Positions 1 to 12,226 are shown, numbered from the stretch's first letter. The stretch is 64,000 bases of DNA from Stichopus chloronotus (GCA_021234535.1 CM037848.1:15517444-15581443); one strand, 5' to 3'. Notes: a model not told the origin generated them from the letters alone. Numbers and translations: made by a program.

Positions 1-2040
1 TCGCATATGACCAGGTTTCGCGCCCGATCTGGAATTTTTTTTTTCTTTCTTCTTTAAGGCAGTGTAATATTTTTATCTTGTCAGGATTGCATCCCTCTTA
101 TTAGAAGTTATCATATTCTCCAAAATTGCTCTGTAATTGGTTCATTATGAAGACATTTCATTCCATATGTTGAATAACACTATCATTGCCATAGCAACGC
201 AACTTTAAATTAGATCATTTGAAATGGATTTTCGGTATGATACACAGCCGAACCTGTGGGCTGAGACATCGCCGTAATAGAAAAAGAAAGCAGTCACAAA
301 AGTTTCAACCCAAAGAAGACAAGAGACGTGCCGATGAATACAGACCTTCGTAATCACCAGATAAGTTTCCTGGGATAAAAATGGCGGAGAACTCTCATGT
401 TTTGGGATGACGCAAATGATTGCTCAAGAAGAAGGACACCTTAGGGTAGTATAGTCAAAACCCTCAAATGTTACAGTTCGTATGTGATACAAAAAAAGAG
501 ACGCAGAATGTATTTGAAGTGGATTTTTGTTTTATAGACGGACTTTAAACTTTAAGCCAAACCACGACATCAGTTAATTGTAACACATATGACGATGACT
601 AGGTCTGAAGAGTCGAATGATGGGTACTGGGGAGGGTCGGGGAAGGGCTAGGGGTTGGGTTAGAATGGGGTAATTCGAAAGGAGGGATTGTTGCAGTAGC
701 ACAATTTCATTGCATGTAAATCAGACATGAAGTTAAGTGTCCTTTACAAATCAATTTTTGTCATATTTAATAGTAACCCCTGCATGCCATTGCTCGAAAT
801 GTCAAGTTGGAAAATGAACGTATCGTGACAAAGAATAGTCTACTCTAAATCCCGCTACTTACTTACACAGGAAGAAATGGTCATGCAAGAAGTAGACTTA
901 ATATACGCAGGAGCGAAAAAAAGAAAGAAGAAAATGATGATGGAACTCACTTCTGTCACTTTCAAAATTAAACAAATATTGAAATAGCGAATTCAGTGGT
1001 CAACACACGTGGTACGAGCGACCACTTGTTTTATATATTACAGTTCGATGAAGTTTCCTTAAAGTTCGATAACTGTGGAAAATAAATTTTACAAAAGTAC
1101 TTACCAGCAACTCACTAAACATAGCGATCTGCATCTTGTCCGCAGTTTAATGCCGAATTTTAATTCCCTTTACTTCGATTTGTAAAACATAAATGGTTTA
1201 CATTATGAATTAAATGAAATGTCAGAATGATATCTTGTAATATCCGCAAACGTATTCACTGTATAAATTGATAGTCCCCATGCTGCCATGCGAATCGCTC
1301 TGTATGACCATATGCTAGGAGACAGTGCACCTCTTACAAACCGGACATTGTTGCTGTAATATGCAAGACCGCAACGTGCATGCGCGTGGGTAACGGGAAT
1401 TTCCCATCACCTCTATACGTAACCCACATGTTGTTCATATTGTAACACTCTATGCGTGGTTATGTGCAATAAAACATAAAAAAAACGAAAATTCATGTAC
1501 GGTTAAGATATCCGTTATTGCGTATTTTCAGTTGAGGTTCTGCAAATATTGCCAAGTTTCAACCAGATTTTCGTATCTTACAGTAACTGAGAATGTGAGA
1601 TAAAGAATTACGACACAACCGTTTTAGGTAAAAAAGGGAGGACTTTATCACTTCCACTTTGGCACTAAAATTATAGGACTAATCAAAGCGTCGTTTACAG
1701 AAGAAGGTAAGGTTATTTATATTCATGTAACATAGGCTCTGTAGGAGTGACTGAGCAATGCTAGTACCACAACGCTCATCATTACCACCATGCAGGTGTT
1801 AATGCCAGCTATTTTCAAGGAGATAATGCCAAAAACTGACACGCAAATTTCTATTATTTATGGATTAGGTTTAATTGTTTCTTGGTGGAGGCTGAGATTC
1901 ATATTGTAGACAAGCATTCTCAAAAACAGAAGGATTTCAGAAAAGACAATACGCGTATTAACTCAAAGAGGAAACAAGAATTTCAGCCCAGTTACGAACG
2001 GAAACCAACGTTTGAAACCGACGGCCTAAAGTAACGGCGC
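1..2040. other. no recognisable gene
   Basis: AT-rich sequence without an open frame that looks like a known protein or a well-bounded exon on either strand. The only structured piece is a G-rich patch at 622-670, listed separately. Confidence 0.5.
622..670 (+). repeat. G-tract cluster, possible G-quadruplex
   Basis: Eight runs of three or four G lie within 49 bases, separated by 1 to 7 bases (622-624, 629-632, 634-636, 639-642, 645-647, 651-654, 657-659, 667-670). This is more than the four runs needed for a G-quadruplex. It is not a perfect tandem repeat. A biological role is inference only. Confidence 0.6.
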
Positions 2041-2073
2041 TATTTCAAATCAGTTTCAATTCAGTGGGTAGTA

Positions 2074-2285
2074 TGACGTCAGTGACGGCTGACGTACGCA
2101 ATACGTCAGTACGGTAGTCCGAGAGTTCGTTATCTCTGGAATCGAGCCAAATAGGCGCAGTAGCAATAGGAAAAAATAAATAAATAAAACATAACAGAAA
2201 AGAGAGAGAGGGGGAGAGACGAGCTTAATCAAGTTGACGTTTAGCAGAGTCAAAATGACGTTTTTTACGCATTTTACCGGAAGTG
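2074..2285. promoter_or_regulatory. CRE/ETS site cluster, promoter-like
   Basis: A full palindromic CRE (TGACGTCA) sits at 2074-2081. TGACG-type half sites follow at 2083, 2090, 2103 (inverted), 2235 and 2256, and a CCGGAAGTG ETS site lies at 2277-2285. Six CREB/ATF-type sites within about 190 bp plus an ETS core is a composition seen in animal promoters. No exon is recognisable on either side, so the gene it would serve and its direction are unknown. Confidence 0.35.
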
Positions 2286-3133
2286 AAGAGAAAATACGTT
2301 GGACACAACACATCGGTGCAACCCTTTTATCAGTCTCGGTATCGAACTGCTACCGTGCTGAGCAGTCTGAAAAAGAAGCAACTCGGAGTAGCGTATCCAA
2401 AGTTCCAAACTGAATTGGGGCTCACATAAATATGGACATTTTTTGTCTTGTCATATTGGGGAGATGATCTTTCAATCATGAGGTTTCATGTTCAGTAACG
2501 CTGCTGTCATTTACGTTATGTTAACCTCACATTCTCATTTCAACTATGCCATATATCCTGGAGTTACAACTATCAATAGTATCATAGAGAAATAAAGACA
2601 CGTGCAACTTCGACATACCCCCCCCCCCCCCCTCACACCATATGATGTCAGTAATCGTATGAAGGTAATCGCGTTATACCAGCTGGAGACGCAAACCCTG
2701 TGGTTTTATAGTGACCTCATAATTCATTACAAGTTTAACATTATTTTTTTTAAACTTATACTGTGGAGGCTACCATTCTCGCTTTAAAATCGAGAGCGCT
2801 TCAAAGGTGACGTCACGCAGTCGCTTTAGAGGAATAGCCTATATGCATGTGTTCATCATGCTTGTTGGGTGTAATACGGTAACACTGCTTTCAGTTTTGT
2901 TAAAGCAACTCACGGAATAAATTCAAACATATGGCTGTACAGGTTTGAAACTAGAGAGAAATTTCATGACCAATCGCTTAAATTGCGATGTTGGAATTTC
3001 TGTATATTAATAAAATACAAGATACAGTCCAAAGCAGCGGAACAGTATAAGCGATACCCTTCAAACTACCGGTTGATTCCCTTTACTATACTGATGGGGA
3101 ACAGTATCACGTTTCGAACGATGTGGTCCTAGC
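2286..3133. other. intergenic, no gene seen
   Basis: Contains a 15-nt C run (2618-2632) and a second full CRE octamer at 2808-2815. No coding exon or repeat family was recognised. Confidence 0.45.
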
Positions 3134-3797
3134 CAGTGGCGTAGCTAGACTATTCCCCCCAAGGGGGCAAGTTACTAATCTTCTTTTTTTTACGTGTAAG
3201 CATTTCTGCATTACTGGTGAATCTACCATAAAGGGAGACCGGCTCAATTGGATTTCAAAACTTTCAATAATATATAAGGTGCCTAGGGTTTTCCATCCAG
3301 CGAAATACTGACAGTACCATTTTCATGCTTCAAGAAGCCGAGAATGAAAAGGGCGATTTCTTGAGATCTGGGCGTACATTTAATCAAAAATTTTCTCGTA
3401 CGCTGTGTTTCAACCGGTGATGGCGCTCTGCTAAGTCTTCCCACAATTCTCCCATTGTCCAAAAGCCTGGCAAAAAACAACTGCAATGCCTCTCCGTAAC
3501 TTTGTTTTAAACGATCCAACATTTCTTTTTGAGGCCACCTCAGTTTGCCGACCCCTTACCCTTCCTTGAAAACAAACTTTTGGCTACCCCGCCGCTTGAA
3601 AGTACTATGGTTTAGTTTTTGATCGGAAGAAAGTATAGGTCTTTCCTTTGGCATACAAGATAGATCACCATTACATGTTCTTACTCACCTATGAATTAAC
3701 TCTTTCCCAGTCAACAGTCTATTTCAAGTCTTGATAAATGTCTCCCCCCTCCCCCCCCCCCCCCCCCCCAAAGAAAACATCTCCGGCTACACCACTG
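3134..3797. mobile_element. non-autonomous hAT-like element
   Basis: Left end CAGTGGCGTAGC at 3134-3145. The right end at 3786-3797 is its inverse with one mismatch (reads CAGTGGTGTAGC on the other strand). The flanking 8-mers gtcctagc (3126-3133) and gtcttcgg (3798-3805) agree at 5 of 8 positions, which would fit a decayed 8-bp target duplication of the hAT type. The 664-bp body has C- and G-rich ends, including a 19-nt C run at 3751-3769. A 79-codon minus-strand frame at 3283-3522 shows no transposase motif. The CAGNG start and 8-bp duplication are known hAT traits; assignment to hAT is inference. Confidence 0.5.
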
Positions 3798-3805
3798 GTC
3801 TTCGG

Positions 3806-5268
3806 CCGAAATTTTCTTAATTTCGAGACGTGACTTGCATAACATTCCAATCTCCAGGCCATGTAATAATGGAAGCACATGCGAACAGAGACACTGGAAG
3901 GCTTGTTTAGCTCACATATCACAGGTTTGCAAACTTTAGGAAATGCAAGGGACGTTAAGATTTTGAAAAGCACAAACTTAAGTTTGAAAAAGACGACCGT
4001 ATTTCTTACATTACTTATTCATTGGACTAACAGATAAAGTTGCTGCAATTTGAATACTGCTTGTGGAAAACATGACGACATCAAAATGGGATGGGTTGAC
4101 AAAAAAAAAAAAAACAGAATTCAGAGAAATGGTGGCTCTCTCTTTCTCTACTTTGTATTATTTTACACATGATTAAAGCAAAATGAACAGAACTACAAAC
4201 ACATTTACACAATTAGGTTATGTAACAAACAATTAAAAGATATTTGCTAAAGGGTTATTATAGGGGAGGCTTTTGCAGGGAGGGGAAGACAGAGAAAACA
4301 ATTACAATACTATGGTGTTTCATCTGCACCTGACCTCCCCCAAAAAGATGCATCTGTTACTATAGTAATCAAATTTTAAAGTAATCAAGGACTTGCAAGT
4401 TACTATGACCATACTTGATACACACACAGTTTGGGATTTCTGGCAAGCAAGTCACAAAATTTGTTCACTACCAGTTCTCTCTCGGACCAATCAGTGACTG
4501 AAACAAAACATACCCAGCTTTGACAATATATTACAGGGGTGTGGCCACAATCAACATGAAAGTATGTGCTAGTATTTTAGACAAACTGGCAGTCTACATG
4601 GGGCACTGTTCATCAGATATCAATGTGTGTGCAAACTTAAACCATGTCCTGCTTTTTCCCTGATATACTGATGACAAACCATCTCTAAGAATTTGGCACA
4701 GCTGACAAAGGACAAAACAATTTGGTGGTTTCACTTTGCAAGATCCATTTTTCAAAATTTTCAAAATGGCACCAAATTTATCACTGACACGGTTGCTGAA
4801 TTATCTTTGCTCAGACCCTTGATGGTTGAAAGGAATAGGTAGGGTGACAAAGACAAGCAGTTGCTGGTGGTCTAGATTTATCCACCTTAAGTTTTAAATG
4901 GCAGAGACTTTCTTTTAGTAAAGCCAAATATAAAGTGACCATTCTATACCTTTGAATTATGTAACAAAATGGTGAACAACTCAATTCTGTTTATAAAGTC
5001 TGTACAGGACCACGAGAAAATATCAGATACTTAAAAAAACATGTTGATGAACGAAAGTCATCTTGCAACAAAGATGGGCTTTTTCTGTCTCCTGAGCTTA
5101 TCAACTTGAATCCTGGTATCGAAGACCAGGAGGGTACGATGTGTGTGAGAATAGACATCACCAGTTGTGCTTCTGAGCGAGTTGATTGCATTGGATCTTT
5201 TGCCGCAAGAGCAAAAGAAACATAACTCCATAACAATAAGGCAGGTTGCTTCTGTGACAAAATAGTTA
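3806..5268. other. region 3' of eIF1, no gene seen
   Basis: AT-rich sequence downstream of the minus-strand eIF1 gene. It may include distal 3' UTR if a more distant poly(A) site is used. The 89-codon minus-strand frame at 4991-5260 has no recognisable domain and is probably chance or UTR. Confidence 0.4.
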
Positions 5269-5274
5269 TTTAAT
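5269..5274 (-). terminator. candidate poly(A) signal of eIF1
   Basis: ATTAAA on the minus strand, 218 nt past the eIF1 stop codon. It is the first canonical or near-canonical hexamer I found downstream of the stop, and would give a 3' UTR of about 240 nt. A hexamer alone is weak evidence in AT-rich DNA. Confidence 0.3.
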
Positions 5275-5491
5275 TACTTAATCAACACTGAATCAGCACT
5301 CCACGAAGTGGTTTCCCGAATGATGGAAACTATGCACCTCATTTACTACAGACGAAAAACAAAATGCTCAACTGCTGAATTTGAATTTAAATGACTGAAA
5401 TTGTGTGATTAACTAAGGATGATAAAATGCTTATACAGGTTACGATGTCTGACACGGTAGAGTGATGAGGGAGGAGACCGGACAAACCGGA

Positions 5492-5638
5492 TTAGAAACC
5501 ATGAAGCTTTAACTGTTCAGGCTTGGCCAGACCGATGTTTGTAATGAATTCGCAGATCTTGTTACGTTGGTCTCCCTGAAGTTGGATGACCTCACCGTAC
5601 TCGGGGTGATCCACTACTGTACCATTGCAGGCAAATTC
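5492..5638 (-). CDS. EIF1: eIF1 coding exon 4 (C-terminal)
   Basis: 147 nt with a long T-rich tract and TTTTAG acceptor. It encodes residues 64-111 from EFACNGT to LKLHGF and the TAA stop at 5492-5494. This is the most conserved part of the protein. Confidence 0.96.
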   Translation of the reverse strand, partial: EFACNGTVVDHPEYGEVIQLQGDQRNKICEFITNIGLAKPEQLKLHGF

Positions 5639-8600
5639 CTAAAACAAAAAAGAAAAAAAAAATCTAATCTTTACGAGTGACCGACAAACCTTCACTAATT
5701 AATTGCGGTTCAACAAGGCATGCCTCTCTCCAAAAAATCGGTTACTCCTTAACTTACACTTTTGGAAATAAGCTTTAGCAAATGAAAACCTAAGAGGTGA
5801 AGAAGTACATTTCTGATGTGCAGTACACTAACAATGTAAAAACCCTGTCATTTACTAACAGCAGAATACACTATTATTATAGCCGATTTGTCTAAGGGTT
5901 TTTGGATCTTTTAATACCCATCATTCTTGTACCCAAAACCTACTTTGTGGTCGTATGTACTGTCATCAGTACAGTAGGTAGCACAAGGCGCAAATTCTTG
6001 CATATGAACATGTGTGTCTGGAAATCCGAAATTGCATGTGTTGCAAGGATTTCAACAAATTGTTTGCAAGCCCAAGTATTCCTCAGGTCCACATGAGTCC
6101 TCAGTATAGGTAATACTGTAATAACCTAATGAAAACCACATGCGGGAAATTCAATGTTTTCCCCACAAATGTGTGAACATCTCAGTGCCTAATCTGGTAC
6201 TGAGTGAGGGCCCCAGCATTCAAGAATTACCTTGTTATCAGACACATTTGCTCAATCCAACACTGCAGAGTTGCACTCCTGGCTAGGGAGTTGCAACTGA
6301 ACTTAACATTCCACGGAGTCAGAATTCCTGTGGAAAAACTTCCGAAAAACAGTCAAAGATGTGAGCTTAGCAGTGTGAATTAATGGTATTTTCCAAGTTC
6401 TACAAAGTATAACATAAAAAAGCTTTTTTCTTTGTTTGTAAAGTTGTCAGCTGTCACTTGAACTTTTGTCTGCCAACTTAGATTTGTCCCAAATTCTAAT
6501 TCTCACCCACTGATACTATTTGAGTCCCCTACATTGTCCAGCTACTGGCAGTCCTGCTCGAAATATGACGTGTGGGTGGCACTTTACGACATCAGTGACA
6601 CCAAAGTATCAAATTGCAAATCATCTGATGACACCACCGTTTTGTACCAAATGTCAAATTTAATTTCTTAGCTTCCTTTACTCCACATCTGTATATATCT
6701 CGTCATCAAGTCTGACCATCCTTTTGAAATCTACGGCCAAAACTAGGCTCAGATGGTGAGTTTTAGGTTTTTTGCCAGCTGTCACGAAAATGTTAGTAGC
6801 TATTGAAATTGGTACCCCAGAACATCAACATTCAGCTGCAATACAAATAATTATCATCCGGTGGTGTTTTGGAACCAATGTTGAATTTTTCACTGTGGAT
6901 AAGCCCATACATAGTTCTAAAACATACTGAAGTACCAAATTTCAAACCACCTGGTGACATGTCAAGGTCACACTTTTTCCACACATGAAAAGAAAAGACA
7001 ACTTTTCCCCCAATTACTTGCCAAAGTAGAGAACACATATTGATGGTTTTCTTATTTATGATTCGAAGCAACCTGCATGTCGCCATAATGCCATGAAAAT
7101 CTGACCTTTCCAGCATACTCACATTCTCAGGAGAACTCCAGCCAAAATGACCTAACAAAAAACATATCTCTGAGTAACTGAATTTTGGTGCTTCATTATC
7201 TTCATATATGATACATTTCTATCATCATTTTCATCTTATTTTCTAAATCTAGGGCCAAAACTAGATCTAGAGAGTGAGCTTTAGTTTTGTTATTGTTTCT
7301 GCAAAGAAGTTTCCTTAAAGTTGGGCCCCCCAGAACATCAACGTTCATGAGACTGCAAACGTGGGCGTGGCATCCGAACTTGAAATGGCGACAACTACAA
7401 AAGTACATCCACGACGACGCTTAAATTTTGGACTTCCTCCAAAGTCATATACTGCTCCAAGTGAGGTACGAATGAGCCAAAATCTGAGAGGCAACCTGCC
7501 ACAACGCCCTGAAAATTTGTTTATTTCATATGGAATGAGCCAGAAAGTCTTAGAAAATGAGCATTGATGCATTATTACAGGTTTCTAAAGAGTTACTGAG
7601 TTTGGATACTTTATGTTCTACATTTTCATCTCTTACGACATTTTTTCCTCTGATTTCTGCATACACATATACACACCAACTATTACACTAAAATAATTTT
7701 ATTTTTACCTTTTTGCAGGCTTTCACAATTTTCTTCTTATCGTAGTCGTCAGAGATACCTTGAACCGTAGTCAGCGTCTTTCGACCACTTCGCTGTTGTA
7801 CTCTGTCAGAAACAAGAACAAATCTTCGTAATACAAACATACTGTCATGCACCTTACATGCCTATTGTAACTTTTCAACGAACAGCTAGAGAGGAAACTT
7901 CTTTGACTGGAGTGTCTGTTATTTTAGTTTAAGGGGAAATCAGGGTTTATTTCCACAATTTATTTCATCACAATTCCCCACCGGTATCGTACAATGAGTT
8001 ATAACTAACAAATAGGATCAAGATTATCTCAAAACATGTGGACAGTTTAGAGAAACGAGTCAAATTCGCAAAAAATCGGTGAAGAACTCCGAAAGCCTGT
8101 AACATCCATATTCATCGAATCAAATACGAATATTCAATACTATCACGTTTTCAAGGTATGGGGAGGTGTGCCTGAACAGTTTCATACGTAGCCTACGTGT
8201 GCTGTGTGTATCATCAAACTATCATTAACTCTTGTTTACTTAGCATTGCACAATGCATGAACAGCATGGGAACCGAAAACATTCGGTTATGTTTATTCAC
8301 ATAACGTCACCTCAGTCTTACGCTGTGATTGGTCATCCTGTAGAGGGGGCTGTCTTGTCTTGTACATGAACGTTTTTTTTTTTTTGTACCTGACATTCTC
8401 ATTCAACAGTAATTAATGCAATGAATACCATTTCTTCTACCTTCAAACACCTCCTGAACGTCTCTATATTTCGATGAACAATCAGTTAAGAAAGCAAAAT
8501 CAACTAAAGGTGAATTTTCTCAGTCAAACCCTGATTTCCGCTTTAAGAATCGCTGTGCTTAAAGACAATTAGCATACTGTGTAAAGCAATTTAAAACATT

Positions 8601-11600
8601 TATGGTAAAGCAATGTACACACTGTCTTTCACAAGGACTCAGCTTTTTTTGCTAACTATTTGAATGAAACTATGAAATGCTTTGATACTGGATTTGTGAC
8701 TTACTTTCTAAATCCATTTAAGTGTTGTCATAAGTATTAATGCCACATTTTCAAGGATAATTACTTTCTCTTTTGAGACAGGACAGCCCTGATAAATTTC
8801 AGCGGTACCCAGTGAAAGTACTGGTAATACAGATCATGCCTTGATAATGATTGAGTGGTACAATGTTCAAGCCAACACTCCTTCTTACCTTATGTGAATG
8901 AGTCCGTCTTGGCCCCGATTATCTTCACCCTTACTTGCATCTGCAAATGGGTCTGGAATAAAGAGAAGCAAGAATGCATTCGGCTCAACAGGTCACAAGG
9001 ATTTACAGCACTGTATGAAAGGACTCACTGGGGGATCCAAAGGAAGGGGGAGAGGGTAATGGCCTACCCCCTAAGGTGGACTAAAGGTTTTTAAAAAAAT
9101 TATGGAGTGACTAAGGCAGAAATGAAATTTTATTTTATTTATGAATCAACCCCTCCCCCTCTCCATTGTCTGTATAGAAAACATGAAGTACTAGAGGAAA
9201 CACTCACTTTGACAAGGTATGTCAAAGTGATACTTTGAGGCCAGTTTGAAGCTGAAATACCTCCATGGGATATAGCCCTGGCTTAGTGTTACTTTTCCAT
9301 GTCAGTTGGCCTAGCCATCAAACAAAATTACGGAATACTATTTCTGTCTTTCGAATTTGTGATTCATATTAAATCCAATAAGTACGAGTGCAGTTAGGTA
9401 AAACATCATAGGATGTCCTAGGTCTGTATGGGACATTAAAAATGGCGTAAGAGTTACAATAAGGACTCATGGTGAAAACGAGATTCACACTAAACCAGAT
9501 ATTTATATCGCTGTACGCTATGCTAGAAACCATTTTTCCTGGTCTAAGTTTTCATGTATGACGATGTGGCTGTGAACCAATGAGATTGCTTTACCTCTGG
9601 TTGCTTTAAATGACCTAAATTTTCACTTCGAATGTAAGATCAGTCAGATTATTACTCTCCCATCAGACTGCAAAGGGATTGGTCTTAAGTCTTCCACCGG
9701 TGATTCCACTAGCGTTTGGTGAGTGGGAGACTGCTTATTTCAAACCCTGTTAAGGAATAAACTGCATTCCCACAGCAAAAATATGGAGCCTATGAAGACG
9801 ATTTTTGGCAATCTGCATGTATTTTACCTGAAATTTTTTATGGTATGCTCTGCAGCAACTGTTATTGGTGCTCCGCTTAGATACTTTTGTCTTCCCACAT
9901 TTCCACCAAGCATGTAAGCAAGAAAGGGTGCCATTTAAGCCTCACCTTCTGGGAAAGATGCACCAATGCCCCCCCCCCCCCACTCTCTGGCGTGATGTTA
10001 CCCAAAAAATTTATACGAGTTGAGGACAGACTTCTCTCATCTTACTACACCTTTAAAGTCAAAGGTCCTGGATCTGCCTGTGAAATGAATTAATTTTGTT
10101 GCACCACATTTTGCTTGCAGCCTCCTAAAATATATCAAACAATATGCGGCATATCCTGAAAGGCCTTTTCACAACAGCAAATGGACTGATGATGAGTTGT
10201 TCTCAAATCAGTGTTTACCTTCAGATAAAATCTTGACTGCGTATCCCCCGTAACCTCTTAAAAATACACTTGAGAAAGAATGATTTTCACAAATATACAG
10301 TATGTGTCACTAACTCACGATCATTATGATTTAGACAAAATATCCTGAAAGCCCCTTAAAATACATTCGAAAATGACATGATGACTGCCTATCCTCAAAG
10401 TCTCCTCAAGATATATCAAACAATATGAACACATATCTTCGTAAAAATGTATATTCTGACAGTGTTTTATTGCGAAAAAAATTAAAAAATTCTTGAGTCA
10501 GCCTCATATGCAACATTATTGCAGTATGCAAAATGAAACAATAAATAATGACTACTTTTAAGCAAACTTCCCCGCCAACCATTCCCAACTACTTTGTAAA
10601 AAAAAAAGAGAGAAAATATAAAACCCTTTGTGTCCCTGCCCAGGCTAATCTGTATAGGCTTCACTACCAACACCAGCTGACACATGCATTCAGTTCCTCC
10701 ATTGTACCTCAGCTTTCACCATAATACTGGTGATGAGTCACTGCCTTTAAGTATACTAGGTGTACCTTAAGTCAACCAAATCCAGTGAGGCGTGCATAGG
10801 ATTTACTTCAAACAACATCAAAAACAAGTACTTGCCATGTTACTTTTCATTCCCATGGAAACAATTAACACACAGCAAATTTTTAAATTTCAGCAGTATT
10901 GCTGACGATCCTATTTCAAAATGTATCAAAATACTGACCAGAATGCCTTCGGTAAAAGTCTTATTTAATATTTGGATAGGTGAGACAAAAGTTGTATCGT
11001 TTCTTTTTTTGACATTGTTATGTATTAATTTGATAATAAACAGTATTTTGATAAATTATATTCTGATGTGATCGACTCGAGGTTCCATCATAGGCCTGGT
11101 ATTACATACAGCCATGTTTAAAGGCTGTATGGCATCACCCTAAGCTATATTTTTACCTCCCTGAAAGTAAAATTCTCAACTGGTTCTAAGTTACAGTACT
11201 GTTAGATTGACAGCAAATTCGAAAGATGCAGAGCAGCTCGTATTACACAGCGTACACAGGGATCCATTGTTTTGATTACACATGTGGAGGGATATAACAC
11301 AGGCTGAGGGAGGGATTAGAGGTAGGTGGTTGGGAGAATTGAAACTGTCTGGGGTGATGAGTTTTTGTCTTTAAGTTAAAACTTATTTCCAAGTAAATAC
11401 TCCTTTTCAACACAACCAAAAAGTATAAGAATGATAAAAGCACATTTATGAATACTTCTGTGAAGTTACATACATTATAATGTTTTCATATTTTTAGGAT
11501 CAAAATGTTTGTTGGGTGATCTACTCATAATACCCCCATGCTACTTAGTTACAGCTTAGGCCTTATAACCTGTACCACCATAAAGGTAGCTAGGCTAGAT

Positions 11601-12054
11601 CATGATCAAAATTGGCTTACCCATCACTTGTTAGGCTACACTACAGTTAGAGATCATCACTGGGAATAGGTCCTGCCCTCCCCTAGCTGTTAATGTCTTA
11701 AGCTTGGCCTAACCCAAGTTAAGTTAGGCCTAACTAGGCTAGGTCATATTCTATGAAGTATGAGGACTATGCCTAGATTAGCAGTAACAAATTTGAATAT
11801 CGAGTAAGCCGAAGGCTAAATAACGTCATCTTACTTAAGTTAAATTATTCTAAGGTTCGGCTCCAAAAGAGATTATCATTCAGTCATGTTGAAGAAAAAG
11901 ACAAGATTCAAACAAACACAAATGTACTGTTGTTAACGTATGTGGTAACACAACGCAAACATCAGTGATGACGACGAAAAGATGATTCATTTCGGGCATT
12001 ACGTTTTCCTACAAAATACACACCTAGAACCTCAAGATTCTGAATTTGCGACAT
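5492..12054 (-). CDS. EIF1: translation initiation factor eIF1 (SUI1 family), four coding exons
   Basis: eIF1 binds the 40S subunit near the P site, promotes scanning and rejects non-AUG or poor-context start codons. The coding exons join as 12024-12054, 8889-8952, 7709-7802 and 5492-5638 on the minus strand. They give 111 residues (human eIF1 has 113). Readable eIF1 hallmarks in order are DPFADASKG (11-19), IHIRVQQRSGRKTLTTVQGI (29-48), the Lys-rich stretch KKKIVKACKK (54-63), FACNGT (65-70), HPEYGEVIQLQGDQR (74-88) and the C-terminal GLAK...LKLHGF. All introns are GT-AG and the phases agree. A unique short N-terminus and Glu64 (Lys in human) are the visible differences. The ATG has C at -3 and T at +4, a poor context. 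The family assignment is essentially certain. Confidence 0.96.
6603..7350. repeat. diverged direct repeats in eIF1 intron 3
   Basis: Three pairs of similar blocks in the same orientation: 6603-6637 with 6929-6963 (core GTAYCAAATT.CAAA.CA.CTG.TGACA), 6732-6777 with about 7249-7301 (core GGCCAAAACTAG then GTGAG.TTTAG), and 6812-6835 with 7323-7347 (core CCCCAGAACATCAACNTTCA). The last two pairs share a shift of about 515 bp, and the first is shifted by about 326 bp. This suggests an old tandem duplication or a repeat with internal subrepeats. No family name is recognised. Confidence 0.5.
7709..7802 (-). CDS. EIF1: eIF1 coding exon 3
   Basis: 94 nt encoding Arg32 to Lys63, including the QQRSGRKTLTTVQGI hairpin and the basic stretch that contacts the ribosome in this family. 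The acceptor TCTGACAG and donor AAG|GTAAAA leave the next exon in phase 0. The alternative acceptor two bases downstream would break the frame. Confidence 0.94.
7929..8546. mobile_element. TTAA-flanked MITE in eIF1 intron 2
   Basis: TTAA at 7929-7932 and 8543-8546 bound inverted ends. The left end is GGGGAAATCAGGGTTT (7933-7948). The right end reads AGCGGAAATCAGGGTTT on the opposite strand. The 610-bp body has no transposase frame. TTAA duplication is the known piggyBac signature, so a piggyBac-type MITE is the likely class. Its ends resemble those of the elements at 12.8, 24.3 and 59.5 kb. Confidence 0.6.
8889..8952 (-). CDS. EIF1: eIF1 coding exon 2
   Basis: 64 nt following a TTTATTCCAG acceptor. 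It encodes residues 11-31 from DPFADASKG to IHI and two bases of Arg32, then an AAG|GTAAGA donor. The residues between KGEDN and LIHIR form the variable loop of eIF1. Confidence 0.93.
8953..12023 (-). other. eIF1 intron 1
   Basis: A 3.07-kb intron with no further exon recognised. It holds a perfect 10-bp hairpin at 9205-9229, a 13-nt C run at 9969-9981, and a stretch rich in AGGCCTA/TAGGCT words around 11540-11790 that includes TAGGCCTA at 11725-11732. Confidence 0.7.
9205..9229. repeat. perfect 10-bp inverted repeat
   Basis: CACTTTGACA (9205-9214), a 5-base loop and TGTCAAAGTG (9220-9229). The fold is short and intronic. It is too small for a microRNA precursor. Confidence 0.7.
12024..12054 (-). 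CDS. EIF1: eIF1 coding exon 1
   Basis: Start codon at 12054. It encodes the first ten residues, MSQIQNLEVL, plus the first base of Asp11. It ends in phase 1 at a CTAG|GTGTGT donor. The short first coding exon followed by a DPFAD-starting exon fits the family. Confidence 0.85.
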
Positions 12055-12218
12055 AAGAACTGCTACACTGGCTTCCCAACGTTGAAATACAACTGGCGAA
12101 CTAGCGGATGGGTTGAGATTCTTCAGATATTCGTTGATTTCAGAGGTCGGGTAAAGTACTCGGAGTGGTGATAGGTCACTTGTAGTGTGTCAATGCATTT
12201 CCAGCATGCAGTGTATCG

Positions 12219-12226
12219 CTTATATA
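12219..12226 (-). promoter_or_regulatory. candidate TATA box of eIF1
   Basis: TATATAAG on the minus strand, a perfect TATAWAAG match, 165 nt upstream of the eIF1 ATG. A start site about 30 nt downstream would give a 5' UTR of about 135 nt without needing an extra exon. The transcription start itself cannot be seen. Confidence 0.45.

Noticed and set aside
4991..5260. 89-codon minus-strand frame downstream of eIF1
   Set aside because: It lies next to or within the likely 3' flank of eIF1, with no recognisable family and no acceptor suggesting a separate gene.
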